NCBI GenBank assembly: GCA_020851235.1
Contig: JADZDD010000013.1
Location: 303,004 to 367,003 of the forward strand
Origin: Burkholderiales bacterium
GTDB lineage: Bacteria > Pseudomonadota > Gammaproteobacteria > Burkholderiales > Casimicrobiaceae
Length of the DNA: 64,000 nt
Direction: 5' to 3'
A program made the position numbers and the translations under genes. This document shows positions 9,224 through 19,049 of the stretch, in pieces. How positions within the stretch are numbered: position 1 is the first letter of the stretch; each line of letters opens with the position of its first letter. A model generated the notes under the pieces. That model was not told the origin of the DNA, made no database searches, and worked only from the letters and a program-made list of their open reading frames with translations.

Positions 9224-9997
9224 CTACTTCGTCGTGTAGCCGCCGTTGATCAGGATCGTCTGGCCGGTGATCCACCAGCCGTCGGAGACCAGGAAACGGA
9301 TGAACGGCACCACGTCCTCGATGTCGGTCAGCCCGGTCTTGGAAAACTTCGACAGCGCGGCGGCCGACTTGTGATACGCGACGGCGTCGGCGCCTTCGGC
9401 AGGATAGAAGAACGGCGTGTCCATCGGCCCGGGGCCGACGGCCGTCACCGAGATGCCGCGCTCGCCGAACTCCTTCGACGCGGCACGCGTGAAATGCTCC
9501 ACCGGCGCCTTGGTGCCTTCGTAGGCCGCGTAGTACGGCGTGAACGCACCGAGCAGCGAGGTCACGATCGTGCACACCTTGCCGTGGTCGTTGACGTTCC
9601 TGCCCGCCTCCTTGAGGAAGAAGAACGCCGACTTCGAGTTCACCGCCGTCATCGCGTCGTACTCGTCCTCGGTGATCTCGACCATGGGCTTCTTCAGCAC
9701 CTTGCCCACTGTGTTGATCGCGATGTCCGGGCGGCCGACCGCGGCGACGGTGTCGGCGAAAAGCTTCTCGACGGCCTTGGCGCTCGTCAAGTCGGCCTGG
9801 AAGGCGACGGCCTTCGCGCCTGCGGCACTGATCGCCGCGAGCGTCTTGTCGGCGTCGGCCTTGCTGGCCGCGCTGTTGTAGTGGATCGCGACGGCGCGCG
9901 CGCCCTCTCGGGCGAGGTCGCGCGCGATCAGGCCGCCGAGGTTCTTGGCGCCGCCGGCGATGAGAACGGTCTTGCCCTTGATCGAATGGTCTGCCAC
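9224..9997 (-). CDS. SDR family oxidoreductase
   Basis: 257 residues from a GTG with a GGAGG ribosome site five bases upstream. It is a classical short-chain dehydrogenase: nucleotide-binding GGAKNLGG near residues 15-22 (the usual TGxxxGxG is changed to AGGAKNLGG), NTVGK in place of NNAG, catalytic S in VTSLLG, and Y/K in YAAYEGTK. It probably uses NAD(P)H on an alcohol or ketone; the substrate is unknown. The basic loop after strand 2 (HYNSAASKADAD) suggests NADP use, which is an inference. Confidence 0.88.
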   Translation of the reverse strand: MADHSIKGKTVLIAGGAKNLGGLIARDLAREGARAVAIHYNSAASKADADKTLAAISAAGAKAVAFQADLTSAKAVEKLFADTVAAVGRPDIAINTVGKVLKKPMVEITEDEYDAMTAVNSKSAFFFLKEAGRNVNDHGKVCTIVTSLLGAFTPYYAAYEGTKAPVEHFTRAASKEFGERGISVTAVGPGPMDTPFFYPAEGADAVAYHKSAAALSKFSKTGLTDIEDVVPFIRFLVSDGWWITGQTILINGGYTTK

Positions 9998-10197
9998 GTG
10001 AGCCTCCAGATTCTTGTGGAAGACCCCGAGTCTAGGTGGCCGATCGCCAAAGATCAGCCCGTCGCGCCGGGATGGATTGTCCAGGTTTGGCGAACAATCT
10101 CACGTCCGGGGCGCCGGCGGCGCGGCCGCTGCCTCGCCCGAAGCCCGGCGGCGAGCCCACGCCGTCCCGGCGCGGACCCCCCACGCCTTCGCCGACG

Positions 10198-12036
10198 CTA
10201 CTCCACCGTCACGCTCTTTGCGAGGTTGCGCGGCTTGTCGACGTCGGTGCCGCGCAATACTGCCGTGTGATACGCCAGCAGTTGCAGCGCAATCACGTGC
10301 ACCACGGGCGAGAGGAGGCCCGCGTGCTCGGCCACCCGGATGACGTGCACTCCTTCGCCGCCGGTGAGGCCGCTGTCGAGGTCGGCGACGACGTACAGTT
10401 CGCCGCCGCGGGCGCGCACTTCCTGCAGGTTGCTCTTCAGCTTCTCGAGAAGCGCATCGTTGGGTGCGATGGCGACGACGGGCATTTCGCTGTCGACGAG
10501 CGCGAGCGGGCCGTGCTTAAGCTCGCCGGCGGGATACGCCTCGGCGTGGATGTAGCTGATCTCCTTCAGCTTGAGCGCGCCCTCGAGCGCGATCGGATAG
10601 TGCATCCCGCGCCCGAGGAAGAGCGCGTGCTGCTTGCGCGCGAACGCCTGCGCCCACGCGATCAGGTGCGGCTCGAGGGCGAGCGCGCCCTGGATCGCCG
10701 CCGGCAGGTGGCGCAGCCCGCGCAGCCACGTTGCCTCGTCGGCCTCGTCCAGGCGGCCGCGAACCTTGGCGAGCGTGAGCGCGAGGAGGAAGTGCACGAC
10801 GAGCTGCGTGGTGAATGCCTTGGTCGACGCCACGCCGATCTCGGTGCCCGCGCGCGTGAGGAACCCGAGCTCCGTCTCGCGCATCATCGTGCTGGTGGCG
10901 ACGTTGCAGATCGCGAGCGTGTGCGCGTGACCGAGCGCCTTCGCGTGCTTGAGCGCGGCGAGGGTATCGGCGGTCTCGCCCGATTGCGAGACGACGACGA
11001 CGAGCGTGCGCGGGTTCGGGACGCTCACGCGGTAGCGATACTCGCTCGCGATCTCGACGGCGCAGGGGATGCCGGCGAGCGTCTCGATCCACTGCCGCGC
11101 GACGAGCGACGAGTAGTGGCTCGTCCCGCAGGCGAGCATGAGCACCGAGTCGATCGCCGGCAGCACGTTCCGGGCAGCCGTCCCGAAGAGCGCGGGCTCG
11201 ATGCCGGCGATCCCTTCGAGCGTGTCGGCAACGGCGCGCGGCTGCTCGAAGATCTCCTTTTGCATGAAGTGGCGGTACGGCCCCAATTCGACGGCGGCGA
11301 CCGAGGCCGCGACCGTCACCATCGGCCGCTGCACGATGCGGCCCTGCGCGTCGTGGATCGCGTAGCGCTCGCGCCGCACGTCGGCGACGTCGCCTTCCTC
11401 GAGGTAGACCACCTTCTGCGTGACGGACATGAGCGCGGTGGCGTCGGAGGCGAGAAAGTGGTCGTCGGCGCCGATGCCGACGACGAGTGGGCTCCCCTGG
11501 CGCGCGCCGATCACGCGTCCCGGCTCGCGCGACGAGATCACGGCGATGGCGTAGGCGCCGCTGAATTCGGTCACCGCGAGCTGCACCGCGCGCAGGAGGT
11601 CCTGCCGCGCCTCGCCGTGCCAATACCAGTGCACGAGGTGCGCGATGGTCTCGGTGTCGGTCTGCGTATGGAAGACGTATCCCGCCGCCTGCAGGCGCGT
11701 GCGCAGCGCCTCGAAGTTCTCGATGATGCCGTTGTGCACCACCGCGACTTCGCCGCCGGACAGATGCGGGTGCGCGTTGACCGGAGACGGCGCGCCGTGC
11801 GTGGCCCAGCGCGTGTGCGAGATTCCCGTGGTGCCGACGAGGCGGCGCTGCTCGGCCTGCGCCGCGAGATCGGCCACGCGCGCGGTCGACACGAGACGCT
11901 CGAGCGACGTGCCCTCGGCCCCGTTCAGCACCGCGAGGCCGGTCGAGTCGTAGCCCCGGTATTCGAGGCGGCGGATGCTCTCGAGCAGGATGGGGACGAC
12001 GTTACGCGCCGATGCCGCGCCGACGATGCCGCACAT
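10198..12036 (-). CDS. glmS: Glutamine-fructose-6-phosphate aminotransferase (isomerising)
   Basis: 612 residues, full length for the family. The N-terminal Ntn glutaminase domain starts MCGIVGA, so C2 is exposed as nucleophile after Met removal; HTRWATHG and the NGIIEN segment follow. Two SIS sugar-isomerase domains contain [17 protein letters not shown] and the C-terminal signature [13 protein letters not shown]. The enzyme makes glucosamine-6-phosphate, the first step to UDP-GlcNAc for peptidoglycan and LPS. It starts two bases after the glmU stop, so the two form an operon that supplies both ends of the pathway. Confidence 0.97.
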   Translation of the reverse strand: MCGIVGAASARNVVPILLESIRRLEYRGYDSTGLAVLNGAEGTSLERLVSTARVADLAAQAEQRRLVGTTGISHTRWATHGAPSPVNAHPHLSGGEVAVVHNGIIENFEALRTRLQAAGYVFHTQTDTETIAHLVHWYWHGEARQDLLRAVQLAVTEFSGAYAIAVISSREPGRVIGARQGSPLVVGIGADDHFLASDATALMSVTQKVVYLEEGDVADVRRERYAIHDAQGRIVQRPMVTVAASVAAVELGPYRHFMQKEIFEQPRAVADTLEGIAGIEPALFGTAARNVLPAIDSVLMLACGTSHYSSLVARQWIETLAGIPCAVEIASEYRYRVSVPNPRTLVVVVSQSGETADTLAALKHAKALGHAHTLAICNVATSTMMRETELGFLTRAGTEIGVASTKAFTTQLVVHFLLALTLAKVRGRLDEADEATWLRGLRHLPAAIQGALALEPHLIAWAQAFARKQHALFLGRGMHYPIALEGALKLKEISYIHAEAYPAGELKHGPLALVDSEMPVVAIAPNDALLEKLKSNLQEVRARGGELYVVADLDSGLTGGEGVHVIRVAEHAGLLSPVVHVIALQLLAYHTAVLRGTDVDKPRNLAKSVTVE

Positions 12037-12038
12037 CG

Positions 12039-13421
12039 CTAGCTCCTCCTGGACGTGCTCTTGGCCGGCCGCTGCCAGCCTTCGATCGTGGTCTGCCGGG
12101 GGCGGGCGACGGTGAGCTTGCCTGCGGGCGCCTCCTGCGCGATGACGCTGCCGGCGCCGATCGTCGCCCCGGCACCGACCACCACGGGCGCCACGAGGAC
12201 GCAGTTGCTGCCGATGCTCGCACGGTCGCCGATGGTGGTGCCGTGCTTCGCAACACCGTCGTAGTTCGCGGTGATCGAGCCGGCGCCGAAGTTCACGCCG
12301 GCACCCATCGTCGTATCGCCGATGTAGGCGAGATGGTTGGCCTTGCTCCCCGCCCCGAGCGTGCTCGCCTTCACTTCGACGAAGTTGCCGATGTGCACGT
12401 CGGCGCCAAGGGCGGTCGCCGGGCGCAGCCGGGCGTAGGGGCCGATGCGGCAGCCGCTGCCCACCTCGGCATCGACGAGGTGCGAATACGCCTCGACCAC
12501 GGTGGCGATGCCGAGCGTCACGTTGCGCAGCACACAGTACGGACCGATCCGCACGCCGTCGGCGAGCGTGACGTCGCCTTCGAAGATGCAGCCGACGTCG
12601 ATCGTCACGTCGACGCCGCAGCGAAGATGACCGCGCACGTCGATGCGGGCGGGATCGGCGAGCGTGACGCCGTCGCGCATCAGGGCCTCGGCGCGCCGCT
12701 CGCGGACGATGCGCTCGACGGCGGCCAACTGCACCCGATCGTTGATCCCGGCGATGTCGCGCGCGTCGGATGCGAGCTCGGCGACGACCGGGACACCATC
12801 GGCGCAGGCGAGTGCCACGACGTCGGTCAAGTAGTACTCGCCCTGCGAGTTGTCCGGCGTGAGGCGACCGACCCAGTCGCGCAGGAGCGCTGTGGGGGCG
12901 GCGAGCACGCCGGTGTTGATCTCGGCGATACCGCGCTCGGCGTCGTTCGCGTCGCGTTCCTCGACGATCGCGCGCACGCGTCCGGCGTCGTCGCGAACGA
13001 TCCGGCCGAGCCCCGCCGGATCGGCGACCCGCGCGGTGAGCACCGCGAGCTGTCCCTGCGCCGCGGCGGCGGCGACGCGGGACAGGGCCTCGACGGGAAT
13101 CAAGGGAATGTCGCCGATGGTGACGAGCGTCACGCCGTCGCTGGGCAAGACATCGAGCGCGACGCGCGTCGCATCGCCCGTGCCCTGCGGCGGATCCTGG
13201 AGCGCAAACACGAGGTCGTCGGCAGCCAGCGCTGCGCGCACCGCGTCGGCACCGTACCCGACGACGACGGCGATCGCGCGCGGCGCGAGGGCGCGGACCG
13301 CGGCCAGCACGTGCGCAACCAACGGCTGCCCCGCGAGCGGATGCAGCACCTTGGGCAGCGCGGAGCGCATGCGCTTGCCCTGGCCTGCGGCAAGCACGAT
13401 CGCATTGAGAGGGACAGCCAC
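12039..13421 (-). CDS. glmU: Bifunctional UDP-N-acetylglucosamine pyrophosphorylase / glucosamine-1-phosphate N-acetyltransferase
   Basis: About 460 residues from a GTG. The N-terminal uridylyltransferase has [18 protein letters not shown] at residues 11-28, carrying the Gly-rich loop and lysine of the family, and EINTGV near the metal site. From about residue 250 a left-handed beta helix of hexapeptide repeats follows ([26 protein letters not shown]), the acetyltransferase domain. It makes UDP-GlcNAc from glucosamine-1-phosphate. The start was set by the first hydrophobic strand; no ATG is in register. It is about 56 bp downstream of the S9 peptidase. Confidence 0.96.
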   Translation of the reverse strand: MAVPLNAIVLAAGQGKRMRSALPKVLHPLAGQPLVAHVLAAVRALAPRAIAVVVGYGADAVRAALAADDLVFALQDPPQGTGDATRVALDVLPSDGVTLVTIGDIPLIPVEALSRVAAAAAQGQLAVLTARVADPAGLGRIVRDDAGRVRAIVEERDANDAERGIAEINTGVLAAPTALLRDWVGRLTPDNSQGEYYLTDVVALACADGVPVVAELASDARDIAGINDRVQLAAVERIVRERRAEALMRDGVTLADPARIDVRGHLRCGVDVTIDVGCIFEGDVTLADGVRIGPYCVLRNVTLGIATVVEAYSHLVDAEVGSGCRIGPYARLRPATALGADVHIGNFVEVKASTLGAGSKANHLAYIGDTTMGAGVNFGAGSITANYDGVAKHGTTIGDRASIGSNCVLVAPVVVGAGATIGAGSVIAQEAPAGKLTVARPRQTTIEGWQRPAKSTSRRS

Positions 13422-13477
13422 GATGGCGGGGGATCCGGGCGAACGCGAAATGATACCTCCCCGCGTGCGTGACGCCG

Positions 13478-15385
13478 TCACGCGTCGCGGCTGGGCGCGA
13501 GATGCTTCGCGAGAAAACGCTCCATCGCCTCGTAGAACTCGAAGCGGTTCTCCTCGTTGCGAAAGCCGTGGCCCTCGTCGTCCTTGACGAGGTACTCGAC
13601 TTCGACACCGCGCGCGCGCATCGCCGCCACCATCTGGTCGCTCTCGGCCTTGACCACGCGCGGGTCGTTGGCGCCCTGCGCGATGAGCAGCGGCGCCGTG
13701 ATCCGGTCGGCGTGGAACACCGGTGACGCGGCGCGCAGCATCGCCTCGTCGCCCTCCATGTCGCCGACCATCTCCTGCAGCATCGCGAGCATCGGCTTCC
13801 AGTACGGTGGGATCGCCTTCATGAAGGTGAGGAGGTTGGAGACACCGACGTAGTCGATGCCCGCGGCGTACACGTCGGGAGTGAAGGCGAGGCCGGCGAG
13901 CGTCGCGTAGCCGCCGTAGCTGCCGCCGTAGATCGCGACGCGCTTCGCGTCGGCGATGCCTTCGCCGATCAGCCAGCGCACGCCGTCGGTCACGTCGTCT
14001 TGCATCTTGCGGCCCCACTCGCGAAACGACGCCTCCCAGAAGGCACGGCCGTATCCGGTCGAACCGCGAAAGTTGACCTGCAGCACCGCGTAGCCGCGAT
14101 TGGCGAGGAACTGGATCTCGGGATTGAAGCCCCACACGTCGCGTGCCCACGGTCCGCCGTGCACGTTCACGACGACCGGCAGGTCGCGTGCCGCCACGCC
14201 TCGGGGCAGCGTGAGGTAGCCGTGGATCGTCAGTCCGTCGCGCGCCTTGTACGTGATCGGTTGCATCGGCGCGAGCTCGTCCGCCGGCAGCCACGGGGCG
14301 ACGTCGGCGAGCAGGGTGAGCTCGCGCGTCGTCTTGTCGTAGAGGTAGCGCTGGCCGGGCGTGCGATCGCTCGTCGCCGCGACGATGAACTTGTCCTCGT
14401 CGTCGTTGGTCGAGGTGAAGCTCACCTCGAAGCCGGGGAGCTTCGCCTCGACGTCGCGAAACATCGCCTCCGTCTCGGCGTCGAAGAAGCGTCGCTGCAC
14501 CTTCCACGTCACCCAGCGCGCCGCGGTGAGGACCTTGCGCTTGCGCGAGTACGACAGCGACTCGACGTCGACCTCGTCGTTGTCCACGAGGAGCTCGCCC
14601 TCGCGCGCGGTGGCGGGATCGAACTCGAAGATCGCGGCCTTGTCGCGACCCCGATTCGAGGCGACGTAGAGCCGGCGATTGTCGAAGGTGAAGAACAGCG
14701 GCGCCACGCTCTCCTTGAAGTTCGTCGTGAGGATCGGCCGGAACTCGACGTCCTCGCTGTCGCGATAGAGCAGCGACGTGTTGACGCCGTCGGAGGTGCC
14801 GGCCACGCGCAGCTTGCCGTCGTGGTCGGTGCCCCAGCTCACGATGTTGCCCGGGTTTTGCGCGATGAGCGTCTGCGCACCGGTCTCCACGTTGACCCGG
14901 AAGACGTCGAAGACCGATTCATCGCGGCGGTTGTGCGAGACGATCATGTGCAGGTCGTCGTCCTCGAGGATGTCGACGACGTCCGCCTTCACGCGGTCCC
15001 CCGGCGTGAGGTCACGCGCGTCGCCCCCCGTGCGATCGACGGTCACGACGTGGAAATTCTCGTCGCCGCCGAAGTCCTTGACGTAGACGATCCGCTCACC
15101 CTTCCAGAAGTAACCGCCGATGTCGCGGGCGGTCTCGGCGGTGACGCGCACCGCGTCGCCGCCCGCCACCGGGCGCACGAAGACGTTGAGCCGGCGCTCC
15201 CACGGCGCCAGCCACGCGAGATGGCGGCCGTCCGGCGAGATGGTGAATGCGGTCTGCTCGGGGTTGCGGAAGAAGTCACGCAGCGGGATGCGCCGCGCAG
15301 CGCCCGTGACCGCGCTTCCAGGTGCGGCGGGAGAGGGGACGGCGGCGGCAAGGGTGAGGTGGGGATGGCGAAGGGAGAAGGTCAC
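13478..15385 (-). CDS. S9 family prolyl oligopeptidase-type peptidase
   Basis: About 635 residues from GTG 15385. An N-terminal beta-propeller region ([11 protein letters not shown] and later blades) is followed by a C-terminal alpha/beta hydrolase domain with HGGPWARD, nucleophile S489 in GGSYGGY, D574 in GANDPRVV and H606 in EGHGFR. This is the dipeptidyl/acylaminoacyl-peptidase layout, cleaving short peptides. I see no clear signal peptide from this start, although a more upstream start could add residues. Gene order suggests it may share a transcript with glmU-glmS, but its function is unrelated. Confidence 0.9.
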   Translation of the reverse strand: MTFSLRHPHLTLAAAVPSPAAPGSAVTGAARRIPLRDFFRNPEQTAFTISPDGRHLAWLAPWERRLNVFVRPVAGGDAVRVTAETARDIGGYFWKGERIVYVKDFGGDENFHVVTVDRTGGDARDLTPGDRVKADVVDILEDDDLHMIVSHNRRDESVFDVFRVNVETGAQTLIAQNPGNIVSWGTDHDGKLRVAGTSDGVNTSLLYRDSEDVEFRPILTTNFKESVAPLFFTFDNRRLYVASNRGRDKAAIFEFDPATAREGELLVDNDEVDVESLSYSRKRKVLTAARWVTWKVQRRFFDAETEAMFRDVEAKLPGFEVSFTSTNDDEDKFIVAATSDRTPGQRYLYDKTTRELTLLADVAPWLPADELAPMQPITYKARDGLTIHGYLTLPRGVAARDLPVVVNVHGGPWARDVWGFNPEIQFLANRGYAVLQVNFRGSTGYGRAFWEASFREWGRKMQDDVTDGVRWLIGEGIADAKRVAIYGGSYGGYATLAGLAFTPDVYAAGIDYVGVSNLLTFMKAIPPYWKPMLAMLQEMVGDMEGDEAMLRAASPVFHADRITAPLLIAQGANDPRVVKAESDQMVAAMRARGVEVEYLVKDDEGHGFRNEENRFEFYEAMERFLAKHLAPSRDA

Positions 15386-15546
15386 GCGGGGTCCTCGAAG
15401 GCAGGGACGATGGCCGCCATGCGCGCGGCGACGCGCCGGCAGGGGGCAGCGCTGCCGGTCGCCCAAGGCAAGTGGCGCCGCCAGCGCGCCAACGCAAGGG
15501 GTGCCGCCCGTCCGGCAGCGGCGCAACCTGCGTTATTCTCCCTGGC

Positions 15547-16311
15547 GTGGCGATCGTGGCGGTGTTCAATCAGAAGGGTGGCGTGGGCAAGACCACGACC
15601 GCGCTCAACCTGCTCGCCGCGATGGCGCAGCGCAAGGAGCGTCCGCTCGCCATCGACCTCGATCCGCAGTGCCACCTCTCGCATGTCTTCGGCGTGCGCC
15701 CGCGCCTGGCCGACGAGACCATCTACAGCTTCTTCGTGCGCCAGCGGCCGCTGGACGAGATCGCCCAGGTCACCCGCAGCGGGGTGATCCTGCTGCCAGC
15801 CCACCTCGAACTGGCCAAGCTCGACACGCTGCTCGGCAAGGGCGTGAACGTCGTGACCCGGTTGCGCCTCGCGCTGCACGCGCCTGGCGCGGTCCCCGGG
15901 GCGGTCGTGATCGACTGCTGTCCGCTTCTGAACGTGCTCTCGCTCAACGCGATCTTCGCGGCGACGCTGGTGCTCGTCCCGGTCTCCGCGGACTTCCTCT
16001 CGCTGCAAGGCGCCGAGCAGGTCGAACGCGCGCTCAACGCCCTCGAACCCGTGCTCAAGCGCCGTCTTCCGCGCAGGTATGTACTCACTCGCTACGACCT
16101 CAGGCGGCGCATGAGCGACGCCGTCGAGGCCAGGATGCGCGAGGTGCTGCGCGCCGACGAGATCTGCGCGACGCGCATCCGCGAGAACGTGAAACTCGCC
16201 GAAAGCCCGGCGGTGGAACTCGACATCTTCCGCCACGCGCCGGACAGCCGCGGGGCGCACGACTACGCCGCGCTGTACGACGAGCTAATGGGTGCCGGGC
16301 TCCTGCGCTGA
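15547..16311 (+). CDS. ParA/MinD-type P-loop ATPase (orphan)
   Basis: 254 residues from a GTG. It has a deviant Walker A motif KGGVGKTTT near residue 10, Walker A' DLDPQCHLSH and the DCCPLLN motif where ParA usually has D-x-P. The C-terminus has the usual TRYD and RENVKLAESP segments, the latter typical of Soj/ParA ends. ParA-type ATPases position chromosomes or protein cargo. No parB, and no flagellar, chemotaxis or carboxysome gene, is next to it, so the cargo is unknown. Its last 27 bases overlap the convergent 78-residue gene. Confidence 0.88.
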   Translation: MAIVAVFNQKGGVGKTTTALNLLAAMAQRKERPLAIDLDPQCHLSHVFGVRPRLADETIYSFFVRQRPLDEIAQVTRSGVILLPAHLELAKLDTLLGKGVNVVTRLRLALHAPGAVPGAVVIDCCPLLNVLSLNAIFAATLVLVPVSADFLSLQGAEQVERALNALEPVLKRRLPRRYVLTRYDLRRRMSDAVEARMREVLRADEICATRIRENVKLAESPAVELDIFRHAPDSRGAHDYAALYDELMGAGLLR

Positions 16312-16521
16312 GGTTCCGGCGCTGATGAGGCCGATCACGCTGTCGACGTCGAGCACTTCCGGCCGCGGCACGACCACCTGCCGGGCGCAAGCCTCGATCA
16401 CGCAGGCGTGGTACATCTGGCGCAGGCGACGCTCGGCGTCGTCTTGCGTCGGGGCCATGATGAGGATGTTGTCGACCTTCTGGCCGTGCTTCGTGCGGAT
16501 CGAAAAACCGTAGCGGGTCAT
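16285..16521 (-). CDS. Hypothetical 78-residue protein
   Basis: This short reading frame begins at ATG 16521 with a near-perfect ribosome site (AGGAGG) seven bases upstream. The protein starts MTRYGFSIRTKHGQKVDNI, contains a strand-like ILIMAPTQDDAERRLRQMYH stretch and a Cys pair in ACVIEACARQVVV. I do not recognise a named family. The mixed hydrophobic pattern, strong ribosome site and codon use support a real gene. It overlaps the 3' end of the convergent parA-like gene by 27 bases. Confidence 0.7.
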   Translation of the reverse strand: MTRYGFSIRTKHGQKVDNILIMAPTQDDAERRLRQMYHACVIEACARQVVVPRPEVLDVDSVIGLISAGTSAQEPGTH

Positions 16522-16862
16522 GGCGGGCCTCCTGTTGCGCCGCGCGGTCGGACGCTGCGATTGCTCACGCCGATCAAAGGCTTGGCGACGACTATTGATG
16601 CGTTGGGACCGCGAGTGTACGCAAATCACGTGCCGACTGGGAAATTCCCTCCGCCCCTTCCTGCGGTAGCGCGCGCTCGCGCGCCCGGCGATGCGCGCCG
16701 GGCGGGCTTGCCTGCGACGCCCGGCCGTCTCGTATGGAAGTGTGTGCCCACATTCGTTACAGACGCGGATGGGCCTGCTATCGTTCGATCTTTCCCGTAA
16801 ACCAAAGTCGCGGCACGCGGCCGCGACTTCCGGCGAAGCCGGGGCGCCTCCCCGAACCCACG
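16522..16862. other. 341-bp intergenic region between 78-aa gene and enolase-like gene
   Basis: No gene is visible. This divergent spacer should hold promoters for both flanking genes. Its most striking content is a GC-rich block at 16682-16725 that can fold in two exclusive ways (described separately). No consensus sigma-70 promoter could be assigned with confidence. Confidence 0.6.
16682..16725. other. Two mutually exclusive GC-rich hairpins
   Basis: The segment 16682-16690 (CGCCCGGCG) is perfectly complementary to 16696-16704 (CGCCGGGCG) with a 5-nt loop. Bases 16697-16704 are also perfectly complementary to 16718-16725 with a 13-nt loop. The middle strand can pair only one way at a time. 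No U-tract follows on the plus strand, so it is not an ordinary terminator. It lies 138 bp before the enolase-like start and could be a leader switch or a chance GC-rich repeat. Confidence 0.45.
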
Positions 16863-18149
16863 ATGATCCCCACCTCCATCAGCCGCGTCCATGCCCGTCG
16901 CGTGTTCGACTCGCGCGGGCGTCCCACCGTGGAAGCCGAAGTGACGCTGGCCGGCGGCGCGGTCGGCCGCGGCATTGCACCCGCCGGCGCGTCGCGGGGG
17001 TCGACCGAGGCCATCGACCTGCGCGACGGCGGCACGCGTCTGGGCGGCTACGACGTCGCGCAGGCGATCGCCAACGTCCGCGGCCCGATCGCCCGCGGCC
17101 TTTTCGGCGTCGACGCCCTCGAGCAGGCCGCCATCGACGGCCGGCTCATCGAACTCGATGGCACCCCCAACAAGGCCACGCTCGGCGGCAACGCGACGGT
17201 GGCGGTCTCCCTCGCCGTGGCGCAGGCGGCGGCGCAGGCCTTCGACATGCCGCTGTGGCAGCACCTGGCCGGCGACCACCCCGTCACCTTGCCGATGCCC
17301 GAGGTGCAGATCTTCGGCGGCGGCGCGCACGCCGAGCGACGCATCGACATCCAGGATCTCATGGTGATGCCGGTCGGAGCCTGGAGCTACGACGATGCGC
17401 TCACGATGATCGCCGAGGTCTACCGCGCCGCCGGGGACCTCATGCGCGAAGCCGGACGCCTCGCCGGTGTCGCCGACGAGGGCGGCTGGTGGCCCGTCTT
17501 CGCGAGCAACGAGGAGGCGCTCGAGACGACGGTGCGCGCGATCGAGCGCGCCGGCTGCCATCCGGGGAGCGACGTCGCCATCTCGCTCGACATCGCCGCC
17601 TCCGAGTTCGGCCGCGACGGCCGCTACACGCTGGGCCTCGAGGGCCGTGAGCTCGACAGTGCCGGCATGAGCGAGATGCTCCTCGACTGGATCGAGCGCT
17701 ATCCGATCGTCTCGATCGAGGACCCGCTCGCCGAAGACGACCGCGACGCCTGGATCGCCTTCACCCGCGCCGCGCGCCACCGCGTGCAGGTGATCGGCGA
17801 CGATCTGCTCACCACGAATGCCGGGCGGGTGGCGCAGGCCGCTGCCGACGGCAGCTGCAACGCCGTCCTCGTCAAGGTCAACCAGGCAGGCACGCTCACC
17901 GAGGCCAAGGCCGCGCTCGACGCGGGCAAGGCGGCGGGCTTCGGCACCATCGTTTCGGCGCGCTCGGGGGAGACCGAGGATGTCGCGATCGCGCACCTCG
18001 CCGTCGGCTGGAATGCGGGGCAGTTGAAGGTCGGCTCGTTCGCCCGCAGCGAGCGGCTTGCCAAGTGGAACGAGGTCCTGCGCATCGCCGACGCACTCGG
18101 CGAGGACGCGCGCTTCGCCGGAACCACGCTCCTGCCCGCGCGAAAGTAA
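16863..18149 (+). CDS. Enolase superfamily protein, divergent phosphopyruvate hydratase paralogue
   Basis: 428 residues, the usual enolase length. It has the two-domain layout with GAS loop (PAGASRGSTEA), MPVGAWSYDDAL, DEGGWWPV, VKVNQAGTLTE and SGETED. Metal and base positions look kept: E206, K338 and K389. Two active-site positions differ from canonical enolases: the histidine of SHRSGETED is A366, and the glutamate nine residues after H156 (QEFM in enolase) is D165. It may still be a weak enolase, or act on an enolpyruvate analogue. The start is set by alignment with the family N-terminus; an upstream in-frame ATG at 16734 is less likely. Confidence 0.85.
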   Translation: MIPTSISRVHARRVFDSRGRPTVEAEVTLAGGAVGRGIAPAGASRGSTEAIDLRDGGTRLGGYDVAQAIANVRGPIARGLFGVDALEQAAIDGRLIELDGTPNKATLGGNATVAVSLAVAQAAAQAFDMPLWQHLAGDHPVTLPMPEVQIFGGGAHAERRIDIQDLMVMPVGAWSYDDALTMIAEVYRAAGDLMREAGRLAGVADEGGWWPVFASNEEALETTVRAIERAGCHPGSDVAISLDIAASEFGRDGRYTLGLEGRELDSAGMSEMLLDWIERYPIVSIEDPLAEDDRDAWIAFTRAARHRVQVIGDDLLTTNAGRVAQAAADGSCNAVLVKVNQAGTLTEAKAALDAGKAAGFGTIVSARSGETEDVAIAHLAVGWNAGQLKVGSFARSERLAKWNEVLRIADALGEDARFAGTTLLPARK

Positions 18150-18239
18150 GACGCGGGCCCCGCGGTGGGCCGTCGGCGCCGTCGTGCCGACCGACGCGTC
18201 ATGGCGTGCGGCGATCCGCCGGCGCGACTCCCGCGGCAC

Positions 18240-19049
18240 TCACTCGAGGAGGAAGTCGACGAGCTCGACGAAACCCGCGCCCGCCTCGCGCGTGGTGATG
18301 TAGTGCGGCGGCGTTGCGATGCGATCGAGGAACGGCGTGACGTTGGCCACCCCCACCGCATGGGGGAAGTATCCGAACATCGGCGCGTCGTTGGGCGAAT
18401 CACCGGCGAAGACGTAGTGCTCGCGGTCGCGATCGAGGTCGACCGCGAAGACCTCGCCTAGCAGCGTGCGCGTCATGCCGAGCTTGTCGTACGTCCCGAA
18501 CCAGCCGTTGACGTGAATCGAGCTCACCTTGGCGCTCATCCCCTGCGCCTGCATCATCGCGACGATGCGATCGACCTCGGCACGCGAAAGCGGCGGCACG
18601 TCCTCGCAGAAGTCGATCGCGAGGTCGCACTCGCGGTAGTGCTGGTCGGATGCGAGCGCCGTCCCCGGCACCGCGGCCAGGATCGCCTGCCCGATCGCGG
18701 CAAGCCGCGCCCGCTGCGCCTGCCGCTCGCCGTCGCTGACGATGAAGCGCCGCTCGAGCCGGCGACGCGCGCGGTCGTAGCGCATGAAGAACGCGCCGTT
18801 CTCGCCGACCACCGCGTCGACCGGCCACATGCGCGCGATGTGATCGCACCAGCCGGCGGGGCGACCGGTGATCGGGATCACGAGCCGGCCCGCGCGCCGC
18901 AGCCGCGCGAGCGCGGCGTAGGCCTCGGGGGTGAGCGTGCCGTGCGTGGTGATCGTGTCGTCGATGTCGGCAAAGACGCCGCGCACGCCGGCGCGAACGG
19001 CGGCGGGCATTGCTGCCAGCGGCTGCATGCCGCGTCCCGCCGAGGTCAT
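18240..19049 (-). CDS. HAD-IIB family hydrolase (Cof / sucrose- or trehalose-phosphatase-like)
   Basis: 269 residues. Motif I reads FADIDDTITTHG, motif II ITGR, and motif IV GDSPNDAPMF; the cap inserted between II and III (DQHYRECDLAIDF) is of the C2B type. Such proteins dephosphorylate sugar phosphates in the cytosol. The start ATG at 19049 overlaps the stop of the upstream LOG-family gene as ATGA, indicating coupled translation; internal ATGs at 19028 and 19010 are alternatives. It converges on the enolase-like gene with a 90-bp spacer. Confidence 0.88.
   Translation of the reverse strand: MTSAGRGMQPLAAMPAAVRAGVRGVFADIDDTITTHGTLTPEAYAALARLRRAGRLVIPITGRPAGWCDHIARMWPVDAVVGENGAFFMRYDRARRRLERRFIVSDGERQAQRARLAAIGQAILAAVPGTALASDQHYRECDLAIDFCEDVPPLSRAEVDRIVAMMQAQGMSAKVSSIHVNGWFGTYDKLGMTRTLLGEVFAVDLDRDREHYVFAGDSPNDAPMFGYFPHAVGVANVTPFLDRIATPPHYITTREAGAGFVELVDFLLE

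Noticed and set aside
12039..14507. A possible single 822-codon protein joining the S9 peptidase region and glmU
   Set aside because: The first 362 codons are a different frame of the S9 peptidase; only the glmU part has domain content.
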